From: Effrenium voratum
Taxonomy: Eukaryota; Sar; Dinophyceae; Suessiales; Symbiodiniaceae
Assembly: GCA_963377175.1 (NCBI GenBank)
Contig: CAUJNA010003298.1
Location: forward strand, 219,501-283,500
Length of the DNA: 64,000 nt
Reading direction: 5' to 3'
Part shown: one piece after another, positions 1-11,399 of the stretch
Position numbering within the stretch: the stretch's first letter is position 1
Layout of the letters: each line of letters opens with the position of its first letter
Translations under genes and position numbers: made by a program
Notes under the pieces: generated by a model
What the model was told of the DNA's origin: nothing
The model's input: the letters and a program-made list of their open reading frames with translations, nothing else
Database searches by the model: none

Positions 1-2275
1 CCCCAAGCGTCTTGCTTCAGTGAGTTGCCCGTCTATGTTGCCAGCCAGGCCTTGAGAGTCAGCAAGATGGACATCAAGGTGTGGCCCGCTTCGTCAAGAT
101 TTTGCACGGGACCGGATTTAGTGCTAATCCGGATGAGTTTCTCGCAGGATGCGCGCCCGCCTGGCACGCAGGAGCCTTCGCTTAAAGCTGTGCAGATGTT
201 CCAGTGTCCCTCTTTAGAGAACCAACGACATGTCAGGAGGGCTGCGACGTTGCGGCACCGGACCTGGACCCGGATACGGGACCCTTGGAGGCCCGGCGCA
301 AGAGCAGCGTCTGCCGAGAGCGCAGTAGCTGAAGTCAAGCTGGCTGTGAGGATATCAATGCAGCGTTTGAGGACAGTTGCTGCTGTTGCCAGTCAGACAC
401 ACACTTCGATGCATTGCACGTGTGTGTGTGTTTTGGTGCCAGAACTAACAGGATGACGCCGATCTTGAAGATCAGGACAGGACCAGGTCAAACACCTGCA
501 GCAACCCGCCCTGACATCTGGCGCAAGGCAGCGAGTGTATTGCGACAGGATCTCCCCCCAGATCCAGAGATGCTGCACGCGCGCAGCCGTGAGCCACCGC
601 ACGGAGACACACGCGCACGCTCCCACTCCTCGGTAGCAAGATGTGCTGTAATGCTTTGCCAGCCAGGACCCCACTCCGTTCGCAGTGCAGTTCGCGAAAC
701 ACTCACTGACTTGCAGTGTCTGATGCACACACGTTCGTCAACCCCAGCCTACACGTCGTTGTCGCGTAAACGCCCGGACCATCGCAAAAGAGTAGCCGCG
801 TGGCCGCAGCACGTGTGATGAGACAGTGTCCGTGCGCGTGCGCTGCGTGTTCCTTTTGATACACACGTTTCTCACAAAATGCCGCCCTCAGTGCATTAAG
901 TTTTTTCTTGGTGGCCAAAAAAGGTTTTTTTATTGCCAAAGAAAAGTTGCTTTTTAGCCTCAAAGTTTTTTTGATATCCTTCCCGATAAATGGTGACCCC
1001 AGCATATTCATACCTAGCTGATCGAATCGGCCGAGCTGTTTGCGTTTTTGCAAAGGGGCGCCTTGTCGGCGTGTTTGTTTTGCAATTCGGACTTGTCGGC
1101 GTTTTTGTGGCGCACTTCCTTCCCCGAAAGCGTGATGGGACATTGCCGGATTTCGGCGGGAAATTGACAGAATTTGGCGGGACATCGGCGGAATTGGGCG
1201 GTCATGAATTTTGTTTTTGCGGCGTTGTTTCTTGCATTTTGGCGTTGTTTGCGTTTTTTTTTTGACATCGTTGTTTTGTTTTTTTTGCGAATTCGGCGGA
1301 CATTTCCGCCGCTCTAGGTATTAGGTGGGGGCCCCTCCAAAAGCGATACAAAATACGAAAACCAGGGACACCCCCATGTCATAAAACAGGGGTTTAGTCT
1401 TCCAGGGTCAACATTACCCCCTTGGCCTTTGGTGGTTTTATATTAAGAGGAAAATCGAAGGAATTTGGGGTCACCTAAGCAAAGACACCCCCATATCCCA
1501 CTAAAATCCACATTTAGCAAGAAACACAAACCACTCACTTTTAGATAGATTGATTCCCCGGGGTCGGTTTGTGGTCAATCAACTGCGAATGGATGCTGTG
1601 GCCTTCGCTTTGTCAGGTGGCCCCAAAACAGGGATACGTAAACCGATGCCACCTGTTTCTATTTTGGGCCGGGGGTGACATGCTAGGAGGCGTATTGCAG
1701 CTTGAGGAGTGGCAAGAGCGACCCCGGAACAATAAACCTTGCAGATGAGAAACTGACGACCTGAGTGGGTTGGCGAAAGTCCAAACTTGTTGATTGCCAC
1801 CATTTGTTGTCCAAAGATCCAGAAACTCAGGGAGTGAAACAAGCAGCGTTCCGTTCCCCCCTATAAGATATTCGTTGTAGCTGGGACACACACCTTTTAT
1901 CAACCAGGGGTTCATTGATCCTGGGTACGGTGGAGTCCCAAAATCATGCAAATCGACCAACCACAAACCGTGGCCGTAAAACTATATGATTCAAGTGCAT
2001 CTACCAGGCAGGGTTTGCTTCTTGGCGGATAGTGGAGTATGAAAACTGCTGTGGCTGCTCACTTGAATGGTTGGAAGACTGTGAGCTTTGACTCATCTGT
2101 TGCAAATAGCTGAAGCTCGTGTCCAGTGTGTTTGGGCGATCCTCCAAAAGGCTCAACAGTGAAGGATTGCATCAAGGCGATCCTTTCTGCGGCCTCAGGT
2201 TTATCTTACTCCGGCACGAGGGGGTGGGTTTGCGGTGTGTTTGGGGGAGACCCAAGAAAGGTGCGGTACCGCGAG
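1..2275. other. Left-end stretch without a recognised exon
   Basis: No exon could be assigned to a protein family here. Positions 25-456 (+) hold an open frame of 143 codons, but its codon choice is not GC3-biased like the exons further right, and overlapping frames are equally open, so I do not call it a gene. About 1040-1220 contains loosely repeated GGCGGGA/GGCGGAATT motifs. If chain A starts upstream, this is intron sequence. If not, it is intergenic. Confidence 0.5.
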
Positions 2276-2363
2276 GTCCACGGTGCTTCTTCTGCACCGA
2301 AGCGTCTTTGAAGAAGTCCTCCAGGAGTTCCCCATGGAGAGACGGTCCCTGCAGCGCTCCTCG
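2276..2363 (+). CDS. Exon A1: C-terminal helix of a CNBD
   Basis: The exon reads STVLLLHRSVFEEVLQEFP, then MERRSLQRSS. This matches the end of a cyclic-nucleotide-binding domain, where a hydrophobic strand and L-x-R-x-x-F precede a helix ending in P. The acceptor is GCGAG before G-TCC and the likely donor is a GC dinucleotide at 2364. That gives phase 0 into the next exon at 6976. The frame stays open past 2700, so the exact 3' edge rests on the join alone. Confidence 0.5.
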
Positions 2364-4632
2364 GCACTTGACGCATCAGACCGATCGGCGGGTGTCCAAC
2401 TTCTTAGAGGGTGTTTCCGCTCATCAGCTGCAAAGATGCCCTTTTTGTCTCACAAGAGCAAGAGCTTTGGGTTTTATGTTTGCTTCTGCTTGAAGGGAAG
2501 GCGGAGGACTTTTGGCTGGCCTCCTCAGGCAACTTGTCAGCATCTTGTACTCTGCTTTTCGGTAGTAGCAAAAAAGGGAACTTACCTAGTCTGGGGTTCC
2601 CCTTGTACACCATGGCAAAGTGGTTCAGAGCAACCCCACTTTGTCACAGTGAACGCGGGACCTTGGACCAGAGTTGGTTTTGGTTTGTGGGTAGATGATG
2701 GTGAATGTGTTTCCTTGCGCTCACTTCCCCGGCTTGACTCCCAACTTGGCACAATGATTTCAATGCTCAAAAAGTCTGGATTTCTTTGACCAATCCACTC
2801 CAGGAAGTGAGTGCCCACTTCTTGTACTTCACCCAGATCCGCTGAGAAATCACCCGCCCGCTTATTCATCAGGGGGATGGTTGAATAATGGAATCCCCCT
2901 CGCCCCGAATTCGGCATCACACGTGGACGATTGGTAGGTCGGAGGACCCTCCTCCCAAGGTTCCCAGAACTACGAGCCCTTGCTGAGAATTTTTTACACA
3001 TTTTGTGGATGTTTTTTTTTGGGGGGGGAGGTGGGGTTCGGGCAGTTTTGGGGAGGCGGGTATTGACGTTCATCACTGTGTGGCTTTTGTCTGATAAGAC
3101 TGCGCGGAAAGCTTTCAGGACGCAATTAAAGAAAAAGCACACTTCCACTTCGACTACTTGCCAACTCCTTTTGGAAAGCCCTGAGACCTTTTTGACGGCG
3201 TCAGCGGCTGTTCGGCCTCCATCGCATTCGCGGATGGGATGGGTTTGACCGCCGGCCCGCGCATTTGCGGGCCCACCAACCCAACATGATAATATTCATG
3301 GTGAAGGGCTTCCCAGTTTGCTGCACTGGGATCATGAATCAGGCCACCAGCCCAAAATGTTAATGCGCACGGTCAAGGGCTTCCCTGTGTTTTCTTCGGT
3401 GGGGTCACTGATGAGCCTACCAACCCAAAACGCGAATACACATTCTCAGCATGTTGCGCAATGGCTTCTTAGTATTTCGGGGTTTGACGCGCTTTGGTCC
3501 CGATTCGTGGGACGAAAAACGGCGCTGCCAGGATATTTTTTCCAGCCACCAAAGCGACTGCCAGCCAAAACACCCGCATGTCGAAAGTGTCTGCATGTTG
3601 GGCCTCCAAATTCATTTCTGAAGAAGCCCTTTCAGTGTTTTGTGGCTTTTGAGGTGAACGTAACAATGTTGACCCAATATGTTAATAAACACCAGTTTTT
3701 GAATTATACGAGGGGTGTCCCTGATTTCAGTAGGGAATCAGACCACTCTTGGAGGGGAACACCCCCTATTAATAAGCCGGGGGTTGATTGATATGGGGTC
3801 AACATTATTCACAGCAGCGTCCATCCCTTTTTTGTCCCCCAGAGGAGTCTTTAGTTTCTCCCCAGTTCTATGCAGAAGATTATTCTTCACTGGAGGAGGG
3901 GAGTCGTTGGTTTCTTCCGATGTGTTTTTTTGTTTAACACATTTGCTATGAGTTATGTGAGGGGGCACGGCATGGCTTTTTTCGTCCTTATGATTATGAT
4001 TGTTGACCTGAGGGCTCCGGTTTTTTCCACTACATTGCCTATTGTGAATACTATTGTATCTTCAGACAAGGTACGGTTGCCTATGAAGACACCCCCATGG
4101 ATATCCGTTGCCCTATGAAGACACCCCCATGCTTACTACTACGTTGCCTATTGTTATTCCCGGCCGAGTCGATGAGCCCCTGCCCCAGGATTTCAGCTCA
4201 AGGAGCAGGAAGCCTTTCCGCCCCACAACTTCAGGGACCGGAGCGACCGGAAGTATTTGAAGCTTGTCCCTCGAAATGCTCCGCTTCTTGTGTTTTTTTT
4301 CTTGCCCAAAGGGAATCGACCTGTTAAAGCGTTTCTTGGTTTCACCTTGGTCCATGTTTAGTCATGGCCCCAAAAGGTTACACCATATTTGCGGGTCCCC
4401 AAAAGGCAACTCGAAGACATGGAGCCCGAAAAAGAGTCCCAAGGAGATGTCGAAGATGTTTGGGTTCCAAAGCCCAGGGGAGCAACCTTCGCAGCCAATG
4501 GCGCCCCAAAGTGGCGCTTGCTTGACACGTACACTATTTTATTGTTTGAGATATTTGTATATGCATATGTATGCGTGCATTGCTGCAGATTGAGAACATC
4601 CAATGTACAAATTTGTACGTACAAACCACATA

Positions 4633-4663
<31 letters not shown>

Positions 4664-7600
4664 ATATATATATATTATATATTGTACACATATTCTGAGC
4701 CCGGGGCAGGCGCAGAGCTTTCGCGAGGTCTGGTATAGAGCTCGGGCCTTTGGATCGCCCATTGGTTCTCATTGTAAAGCAGAGTTGTTTACTGGTTCGA
4801 TCATTCTCGTTGGTGCTTGATTAATCAAGGGGGGGTCCCCTGAACAATGGGCGCGCCACTATGGTGGCCAAAACAGCCGAAGCATCTGGGACTTCATACT
4901 ACTTGCGTCTAGCAACCACTTCTTGCTCAGATGTTTGGAATACTACTTGAGTCTTGCAACCACTTCTTGCTCAGATGGTTGGAATACTACTTGAGTCTTG
5001 CAACCACTTCTTGCTCAGATGGTTGGAATACTACTTGAGTCTTGCAACCGCTTCTTGCTCAGATGGTTGGAATACTACTTGAGTCTTGCAACCACTTCTT
5101 GCTCAGATGGTTGGAATACTACTTGAGTCTTGCAACCACTTCTTGCTCAGATGTTTGGAATACTACTTGAGTCTTGCAACCACTTCGTGCTCAGATGTTT
5201 GGAATACTACTTGAGTCTTGCAACGACTTCTTGCTCAGATGTTTGGAATACTACTCGAGTCTTGCAACCACTTCTTGCTCAGATGGTTGGAATACTACTT
5301 GAGTCTTGCAACCACTTCTTGCTCAGATGGTTGGAATACTACTTGAGTCTTGCAACCACTTCTTGCTCAGATGTTGGAATACTACTTACTTGAGCTCTTG
5401 CAACCGACTTCTTGCTCAGATGTTGGAATACTACTGAGTCTTGCAACCACTTCTTGCTCAGATGGTTGGAATACTACTTGAGTCTTGCAACCACTTCTTG
5501 CTCAGATGGTTGGAATACTACTTGAGTCTTGCAACCACTTCTTGCTCAGATGTTTGGAATACTACTTGAGTCTTGCAACCACTTCTTGCTCAGATGGTTG
5601 GAATACTACTTGAGTCTTGCAACCGCTTCTTGCTCAGATGTTTTGGAGTGTACCTTAGTCTTGCAAACGCTTCTTGCTGGGAAGATTCTGGGGATGTGTC
5701 TAGGGGTTTCTTTGGATGTTTCTGGGCCAAAAGCGGGGCTGTTTAAGAGTAAAAGCCATGCGCAAAGGTGGGAAGGGGGGGGGAGTTGGGGGCAGACCGC
5801 TATTCTAGTCCACTTCAACAAGGCCCCTTATTCTGGCTGACAAGGCTTAGACGGGGGATAACAGGCGCTGTTTTAATGTAAAGTTGATTTTGGCAAGACC
5901 CATTCAAGGGAACTGCAGCCTGCAAGGGCCATTATTGTTACATGTTTTTGGGCAAGTGCATGTAGAATCTGGAATTTAGTATGGTGCGAACCGGCTTTTG
6001 GGGTGGAGCAATAGGTGGGAACTGGAATAAGAAAAAAAGTGAACTCTATTTTGGTTTGCATTGCTACTCAAGCACTAACATTGACATCTTTAGCTTAAGC
6101 CGCTTGACCAAAGAGCAGGGGATGCTAGAGGTGTGCAAGCGCCAGAAGTTCTTCGAGCAAGTCGGCAAACCATGGCAGATTGGTGTGACTTCCACTTTGT
6201 CTTGTATTTGTTTCCAAAGCCCCTATTTTCAGCAAGATGCTCAGGTTCATTGCAAGGAGCCATCCTTTGCAACCCTAGGTCTTCAGTGACTGTCTGCTTT
6301 CCCTTCCAAACCAAAGCGAACAACCTTCTGACATGTTGACTGTGGACAATTTGTTGATTGTCCTGCTGATGGTAAGTCTTGAATTCAAAGCTGGCGTCTC
6401 AAGAATGTTTCGCTATTGGTAAGTCGTGAGTTCAAAATTAAGTTGGTGTTCCGAATAATATCACCATCTTTAACCGGTCTTACCAAAGGCCTCGGCTCGT
6501 CACATCCCCCCCCCAATTGCGGTCTTTCAAAGGGAAACCACAGGGAGGTTTAAGCCACAGGGCTTGATCTCAATATCTCAAAGTGAGGCGACGTCAGTTG
6601 GTTTATGTTCAAAAACATTCAAGTAGGTGCACACCCATGAGGCATATTTGTTTGAACAGTTCCGGCCATTGAGTTGGAGGAAGCCAAAGGAGGTTGCTTG
6701 ACGCGCACATTGATTCCTATGGACAAAGTATTCCAAGCCACAAGTGTTTTTTCCCCTTTTTTAAAGGGGACCCCCGCAAATGGTAGTTTTACTTTTGGTT
6801 TTCCGTTAAAACCAGCCCAAAAGGGCTTCCTTGAAACACGCACAGACGAATGAACCTGCAAGAACCTGGGGATCCCTATCTTCACGGTCTGTTTTCTTGC
6901 TTGTGACTCTCTGTATTTTTAGGGCCCGCTGCGAAAACTGTTGTTATCAGGGTTGGAAACCTAAGCACTTGGCAGGACCTGCCGCTTTGCCAAGCGCTGG
7001 ATCTCGGTGGGGACTTCTTCGACTTCCTGGGCTCCCGCGTGGAGCGCCGGATCTTCTTCCCCGGGGACCGGGGACCCGTTGATCCGTTTGGGGCCGGTTG
7101 GGGGGCTGCGGCTGTGGAGTTTCTGGGTGGTTCCCAGCCATCTGCTGCGGTTTAGCTTTTTAGCGGGGGATCTGAGGACAGCCCAATTTTGGGGTGATGT
7201 TTAAATTTGGGGGTATGCAAGCCGTTTTGGTGCTTGAACTGAAGAAGCACAGGAATACCCATTAAACTGATGTCATGGGCTTGCACTCCTTGATATCAAG
7301 GTTGTTGTCCCACCATGAGCCAATCGGATCTCAGACAGGCCCCGGCAAAGTGGTTGTGGAGCCTATAGAGGCCATCCAAATTTGTCCGTTTGGAAGGGGC
7401 AAAAGGGACATCGTCGGGATGTGGGATCACATGGGTCGAAGTCCGGAGATGGTCCCAAGTTGGTTGGATGGTTCGTGTTACCGTCTTCGTGGCCATCGAC
7501 GTCAGTCGAGCCATGGGACAACCAACTGAGCCCACAGAAATGAGCCGGTGAAATCTGGCACCGGACTTGGGCTGAAAAGAGCCACCTGCGACCTGTTCAA

Positions 7601-10030
7601 TTTGTCCACAGATGTGCCAACGCTTGCATGGGCCAGGGTCAAAACAAGGTCGACAGCAATCAATTTGAGGCTGCTACTGGAACCCGCCCATTCCGAGCCA
7701 GCTTTGGGATTGGCATGGGTCAAAACTGGCGTCCAGGATCGGATCCGGAGGTTAGTTCCTCATGTGTTTTGGGTTTTTTCTTGGTTTTTTTTGGGGGGGC
7801 AGTCCTATTGCACCCAGGTGTCCTGTGGGAGCGTAGGATTCAGGAGATACATTTCTTGGTGCTTCCCAGCCATCCGGTTCCGTAGGTTTTTGAGATCTTA
7901 GTGTTTAGTGGGGATTGCCATTTCACGCCCAGATTTGGAAACTGTTTGTGGCTGGAAACTCTCTGGGCCACTCTCTGGAAGTTCTTGAAGCTCTGTGAAC
8001 TGGGACCGCTTGCATCATATTCCATTAAAGGTTTATCGATGGGCTCGATGGCATCTCTCGTGAAAGAAAGAGAACTGGATCCAGTTCTTCGGCACCGTTT
8101 CCACTTTTCTGTGCAGGTTTTTTAACAGTGGCAACCGGCGAAAGGTGAGAGCGAGCCTGTTCATCGCCAGACTTAGCTTACCTGTTTAAGCTTTTTGCTT
8201 GGCTTAACGTGTTTGTGGGGAATGCGTGGCTCTGGTTTCAGTTTGGTTATCATTTGCCAGTGCCATAAGGCCAAGCCCGTTCAGGACCACATCGACCCCG
8301 ACAACCTCCAGCAGTTTCTGCCCACACAGCTCCTCACCCCCACCCTCAACGTGAGCTGCGCTGTGGTGCCTGGGATTCTTTGGAGCCCTTGACCCAGTGA
8401 AAGGAGGGGCTGACATTACTATGCATGTTCCACCTGGCTATGAATATTAATAGGGAAACCCCCTCCAAACTGGTTGGTGGACATGGATCCCCTCCTAAAT
8501 GATCTAAATGATGTCCACCACAGAAGACTCAGCCCCACCTTAAGCTCCTTGAGCTCCCTTGCGAGCCGAGCCCTTAAATATTTGCACGACCGCTTTGAAA
8601 GGACGGCATGGGGTTTGGGCATGGGGCTTAAAGCCATCCGAGAAATCCAGTTTGGACCTGGCAGCTCAAGCATCCAGCTTCACTCCCTCAGTGCCTCGCG
8701 CTTGGGCAGACCTTCAGTGGCAAACAGAATGTAGAGACTTGGGTTTATTGGACCCGCCAAGTTGGTGGTGTTTCTCTCATTCCCCGTTCAACCCACCCAA
8801 AAAGGGGTAATTACCAATTCCCAAGGGATCGATCCTCTCTCTCGTGGGTTCCCGGTCGCGTTCACCTCGTTTCCGAGGTGAACGTGGGCCATGTGCGCCT
8901 GCAGTGCGGACAGGAGCTGCAGCATTTTGGGCACCTCTCCAGTGGGGACATCCTGGGCCCCGGCAGGGAAGCCCAGAACATCTTTTCCTCAAAGGCCAAG
9001 GGTTCTTGGGTCCCAAATCTCCTTGTAGATGAATGTAGTTACTGGACTACCACACCGGGCTTAGACTGTCAGATTATGCCCGAACATTTTTGAGTTTATT
9101 TTGATCCTTTTGCCTTGAACTGGTCGTTTTTGGAAGAATGAAGGCTTGCATGGAACCCAGTTTTGGACGAAAGGGATGTGGTTGATTGGGATGTGGCGAA
9201 AGCGCCCGAGCGATTCGCGAGAGCTTGGGGCAAGTTGGGATCGCTCAATGCAGGATCCCTTCTGGTGAGGATCCCCATTTTTTTTGCGGCTTGTGAGTCA
9301 TAGTAGTTTGCCCAGATCTCTTCATAGTTCTTTGAGTCTTTGAGTTGGGTCTGCCAAGTAGCACATTTTTTGCAGATCCATGATCCATGTTGAGCTTTGC
9401 TCAGGTTGTCATCAGTTGTTCCTCCACCAGGTGCGTTGTTGTTGCAAAGGTCTGGTAGAAGAGGAATCGAGCTTGAAGCCTCAGTGCAAACAACAAACCT
9501 CCAGCGTACCACTCTGACCCAAGAAATGTTTTCACGGTGTCTCACCCGAGACCTATTTTCAGCAGAAGAAATGCTGGGAATTTGGAAATCAAACTGACAA
9601 AATAGGAACACCCTCAAAAGCTGAGCAACCCGTGGTTGCCAAGGACGGTTATGATGGTTCATTCCCACGAAAACCATCTAAGGAACACGACAGCTTCCCC
9701 ACAGTAAAAAATATCAAGGAGTCCCCAAAGGAGACTTGCACATGGGAACGGAAGCTCCCTACAGAAAGCGAACGTTGCAAAACGCCTTTGAGGCGCACGA
9801 GTTGGGTGGGGCGGGGGGTGGGGGGGAAGGAATCTCTGTTGGATTTAAGATAACCCCAAGTGGAGCCAGTGAAATTGGGCCAGAGACGCAGACACATCAT
9901 CCAACGCTTCTACCACTCATGCGAGGCCATTCCCATTGGTTGAGGGGTGCGTGGACTGCTTCACATCTGCCTGCTGTCTCTCGGATTCAAGCGGTCTCTT
10001 CCGCTCGGGCCGGCGGGAACTCCGCAGTTT
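2276..10030 (+). CDS. Chain A: tandem cyclic-nucleotide-binding-domain protein, partial
   Basis: This is the span of a discontinuous coding region, not a continuous frame. Exons at 2276-2363, 6976-7065, possibly 7737-7750, 8878-8962 and possibly 9992-10008 read as the C-terminal helix of one CNBD followed by pieces of a second. The recognisable marks are the LHRSVFEEVLQEFP tail helix, the RIFFPGD turn, and a V-x-V-G-H-V-R-L strand with GDILG in place of the FGE loop. CNBDs bind cAMP or cGMP in kinases and channels; here the FGE glutamate and the RTAT arginine of the phosphate-binding cassette are not evident, so ligand binding by the second domain is doubtful. An exon for the E-G-x-x-G segment was not located. 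The N-terminus lies outside the window. The chain could be continuous with chain B, because strand and phase are compatible. Confidence 0.45.
3275..3430 (+). repeat. Degenerate ~72-bp tandem duplication
   Basis: The motif ACCARCCCAA...GGTSAAGGGCTTCCC recurs at 3275, 3346 and 3419, giving two full units of 71-73 bp and the start of a third. Copies are diverged. Confidence 0.6.
4630..4682. repeat. (TA)n microsatellite
   Basis: Almost pure TA with a few TG interruptions. Confidence 0.9.
4897..5677 (+). repeat. 44-bp satellite, about 17 copies
   Basis: The unit begins TACTACTTGAGTCTTGCAAC and ends TCAGATGGTTGGAA, 44 bp in all. Copies are nearly identical except for TGG/TGTTT alternation and a few single-base indels around 5370-5450. 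The last copy decays after about 5647. Because 44 is not a multiple of 3, the array keeps open frames that carry no coding signal. Confidence 0.95.
6976..7065 (+). CDS. Exon A2: first strands of a CNBD (RIFFPGD)
   Basis: After GGCAG the frame reads DLPLCQALDLGGDFFDFLG then SRVERRIFFPG. This fits the CNBD entry helix (F-x-x-L) and the F-x-P-G-D turn. Codons are strongly GC3-biased. A GA donor at 7066 would complete P-G-D from the next exon's GAT. A frame without that splice runs on to a stop at about 7155. Confidence 0.55.
7737..7750 (+). CDS. Candidate 14-nt microexon A3
   Basis: The sequence between GTCCAG and a GTTAGT donor would read D-R-I-R-R when joined to A2, extending P-G-D to the expected P-G-D-x-I. 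The phase fits from A2, but no partner exon matching its exit phase was found, so this is weak. Confidence 0.25.
8262..8350 (+). CDS. Candidate exon, unknown product
   Basis: Between TTTGCCAG and a canonical GTGAGC the + frame reads CHKAKPVQDHIDPDNLQQF and continues LPTQLLTPTLN, with C/G-rich third positions. It does not match the CNBD segment expected at this point and its phase does not link A3 to A4. It could belong to an alternative transcript or be chance. Confidence 0.3.
8859..8884. repeat. Perfect 11-bp hairpin across an exon start
   Basis: CGTTCACCTCG, a TTTC loop, then CGAGGTGAACG. The predicted splice acceptor (…CCGAG before 8878) lies inside the right arm. Confidence 0.8.
8878..8962 (+). 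CDS. Exon A4: central beta-strands of a CNBD
   Basis: The frame reads VNVGHVRLQCGQELQHFGHL then SSGDILGP. This resembles the G-x-V-x-L strand and the L-x-x-G-D-x-x-G turn before the phosphate-binding cassette. GC3 bias is strong. The donor is probably the GC at 8963. The usual F-G-E is I-L-G here, so the cAMP-contacting Glu is missing. Confidence 0.55.
9992..10008 (+). CDS. Candidate exon A5
   Basis: After TTCAAG the frame reads AVSSARAGGNSAVLEL. It joins A4 in phase. A GC donor inside it (near 10009) would also join to exon B1 in phase. The 3' edge is uncertain; the frame stays open to about 10045. Confidence 0.25.
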
Positions 10031-11137
10031 TGGAGCTTATTTTCTGAAGAGAAGTTAGACCACAGTTGTGACCAGCGTGGGCACTTCTCAGAATCACCTC
10101 ATTTGTTTTCGCATTACTGGGTCGACCTGGAAGGAGGTGGTTGCTCATGGCAGTTGTGCATGCCCAGCCCGGTGTCCAAACATTCCCCCAGCCGGAGCAG
10201 AACGGCCATCATGGCGTGTTTTTTTTTTTTGAGGTCTTGGCCATTTCCTTGAAGCTAACCCACGCTCCAGCTGAAACGCTTCCAGGATGATTCGGCGCCG
10301 ATCCGGTATGGTAGTCCTTGTTTTTGTCCCGACAAGGTTGAATTGATGACTGATTCCCACAACTGCCACGTGCACCACAGACAACCACCACAACCAGAAC
10401 CACCACATCCGCAAGCACCACAAGCCTCAGCACTGGCTTGCCCCAAAGGAGCAACTTGCAAAACCCTTGGATCATGATGGGCACAGAGCAACCAAATAAC
10501 GAGAGAAGCATAGCTGGCTGAAATGTAAGATATGTTAAATTCCCAATGATCTGAATGTGCATCTGCAATAGACATACACAGAATCGGTTTCTTGCCCAAT
10601 GACCGAGCAATGGCTCTTTCAGACATTGATCAGCGACAATCCAGCTCGCACGCCGCGAAAACCAGCTGCTTGGCTCAGAAATCAGGTCTCTCGGTGTCAC
10701 AGATCACGTTTTCGCTGGTGTTGGTCTTACTTCCAGTGTTTGGACTGCATACTTGTTGGGAAGACCATTTTGGTGGACAACAACAGCTGGCTTTGGCTCC
10801 ACGGAAGTGAGTGGCCATTTATCTTGATTTGGGAAGTGTCGAACCAAACGGTGCAACGCGAGCGTCTATATACTCGTAAGGCGTGGCGTGCATGGATGGT
10901 CTCAAGTCGGGGGTCATTATGGGACTGTGGAACGAGGTTCGATTCCTTTGGTGCATTTTGCTTGGATGTTACGACTTTAACTTTTTGCCAACTCATAGGT
11001 TTTCCATTAAACCACTAAAAGTTAAACTTTTGGCAGGGTAGCAGAAAGCAACCAAGGTTTGCCTACCTCGAGTCAAAGATTGAGGGGTTAACGGTTTTGA
11101 ACACCTGGCCCAGTGAACTGCTCCAACAAGCGGTTGG

Positions 11138-11230
11138 CTAGGTCCCAGTAGTGCCCCTTTTTACCCTTTTTGGGGGGAGGGGTTCCCCTACTAAAATATT
11201 TCCCGACAGGTTTGATTACTATCCGGCCAT
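11138..11230 (+). mobile_element. M1 element, truncated
   Basis: Starts CTAGGTCCCAGTAGTGCC and shares the inner TTTTTGGGGGGAGGGGTTCCCCTACTAAAAT block with the M1 copies at 16.2 and 29.4 kb. No matching right terminus is visible. Confidence 0.6.
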
Positions 11231-11399
11231 AGTTCAGAACACCCATTTGGCTACTCGTAGCTTGTACTGTAGTTGAATTGGGGGATCCCCTCAAAGCGCT
11301 GGACAATCACTTATGCAAGTCTCACTCCTGCATTCCTGGGCTTTGAACTTGTGAAAAACCGCATTTGAGACGACAACAAGTGTGGTTACTTTTGGCTAG

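Larger units (their letters stand above)
2364..6975. other. Intron-like stretch with satellites and inverted-repeat remnants
   Basis: No further family-matched exon was found. It holds a ~72-bp two-copy repeat (3275-3419), an AT microsatellite (4630-4682), the 44-bp satellite (4897-5677) and unassigned unique sequence. Confidence 0.45.

Noticed and set aside
5130..5840. Open frames across the 44-bp satellite
   Set aside because: Frames simply translate the repeat unit and carry no coding bias.
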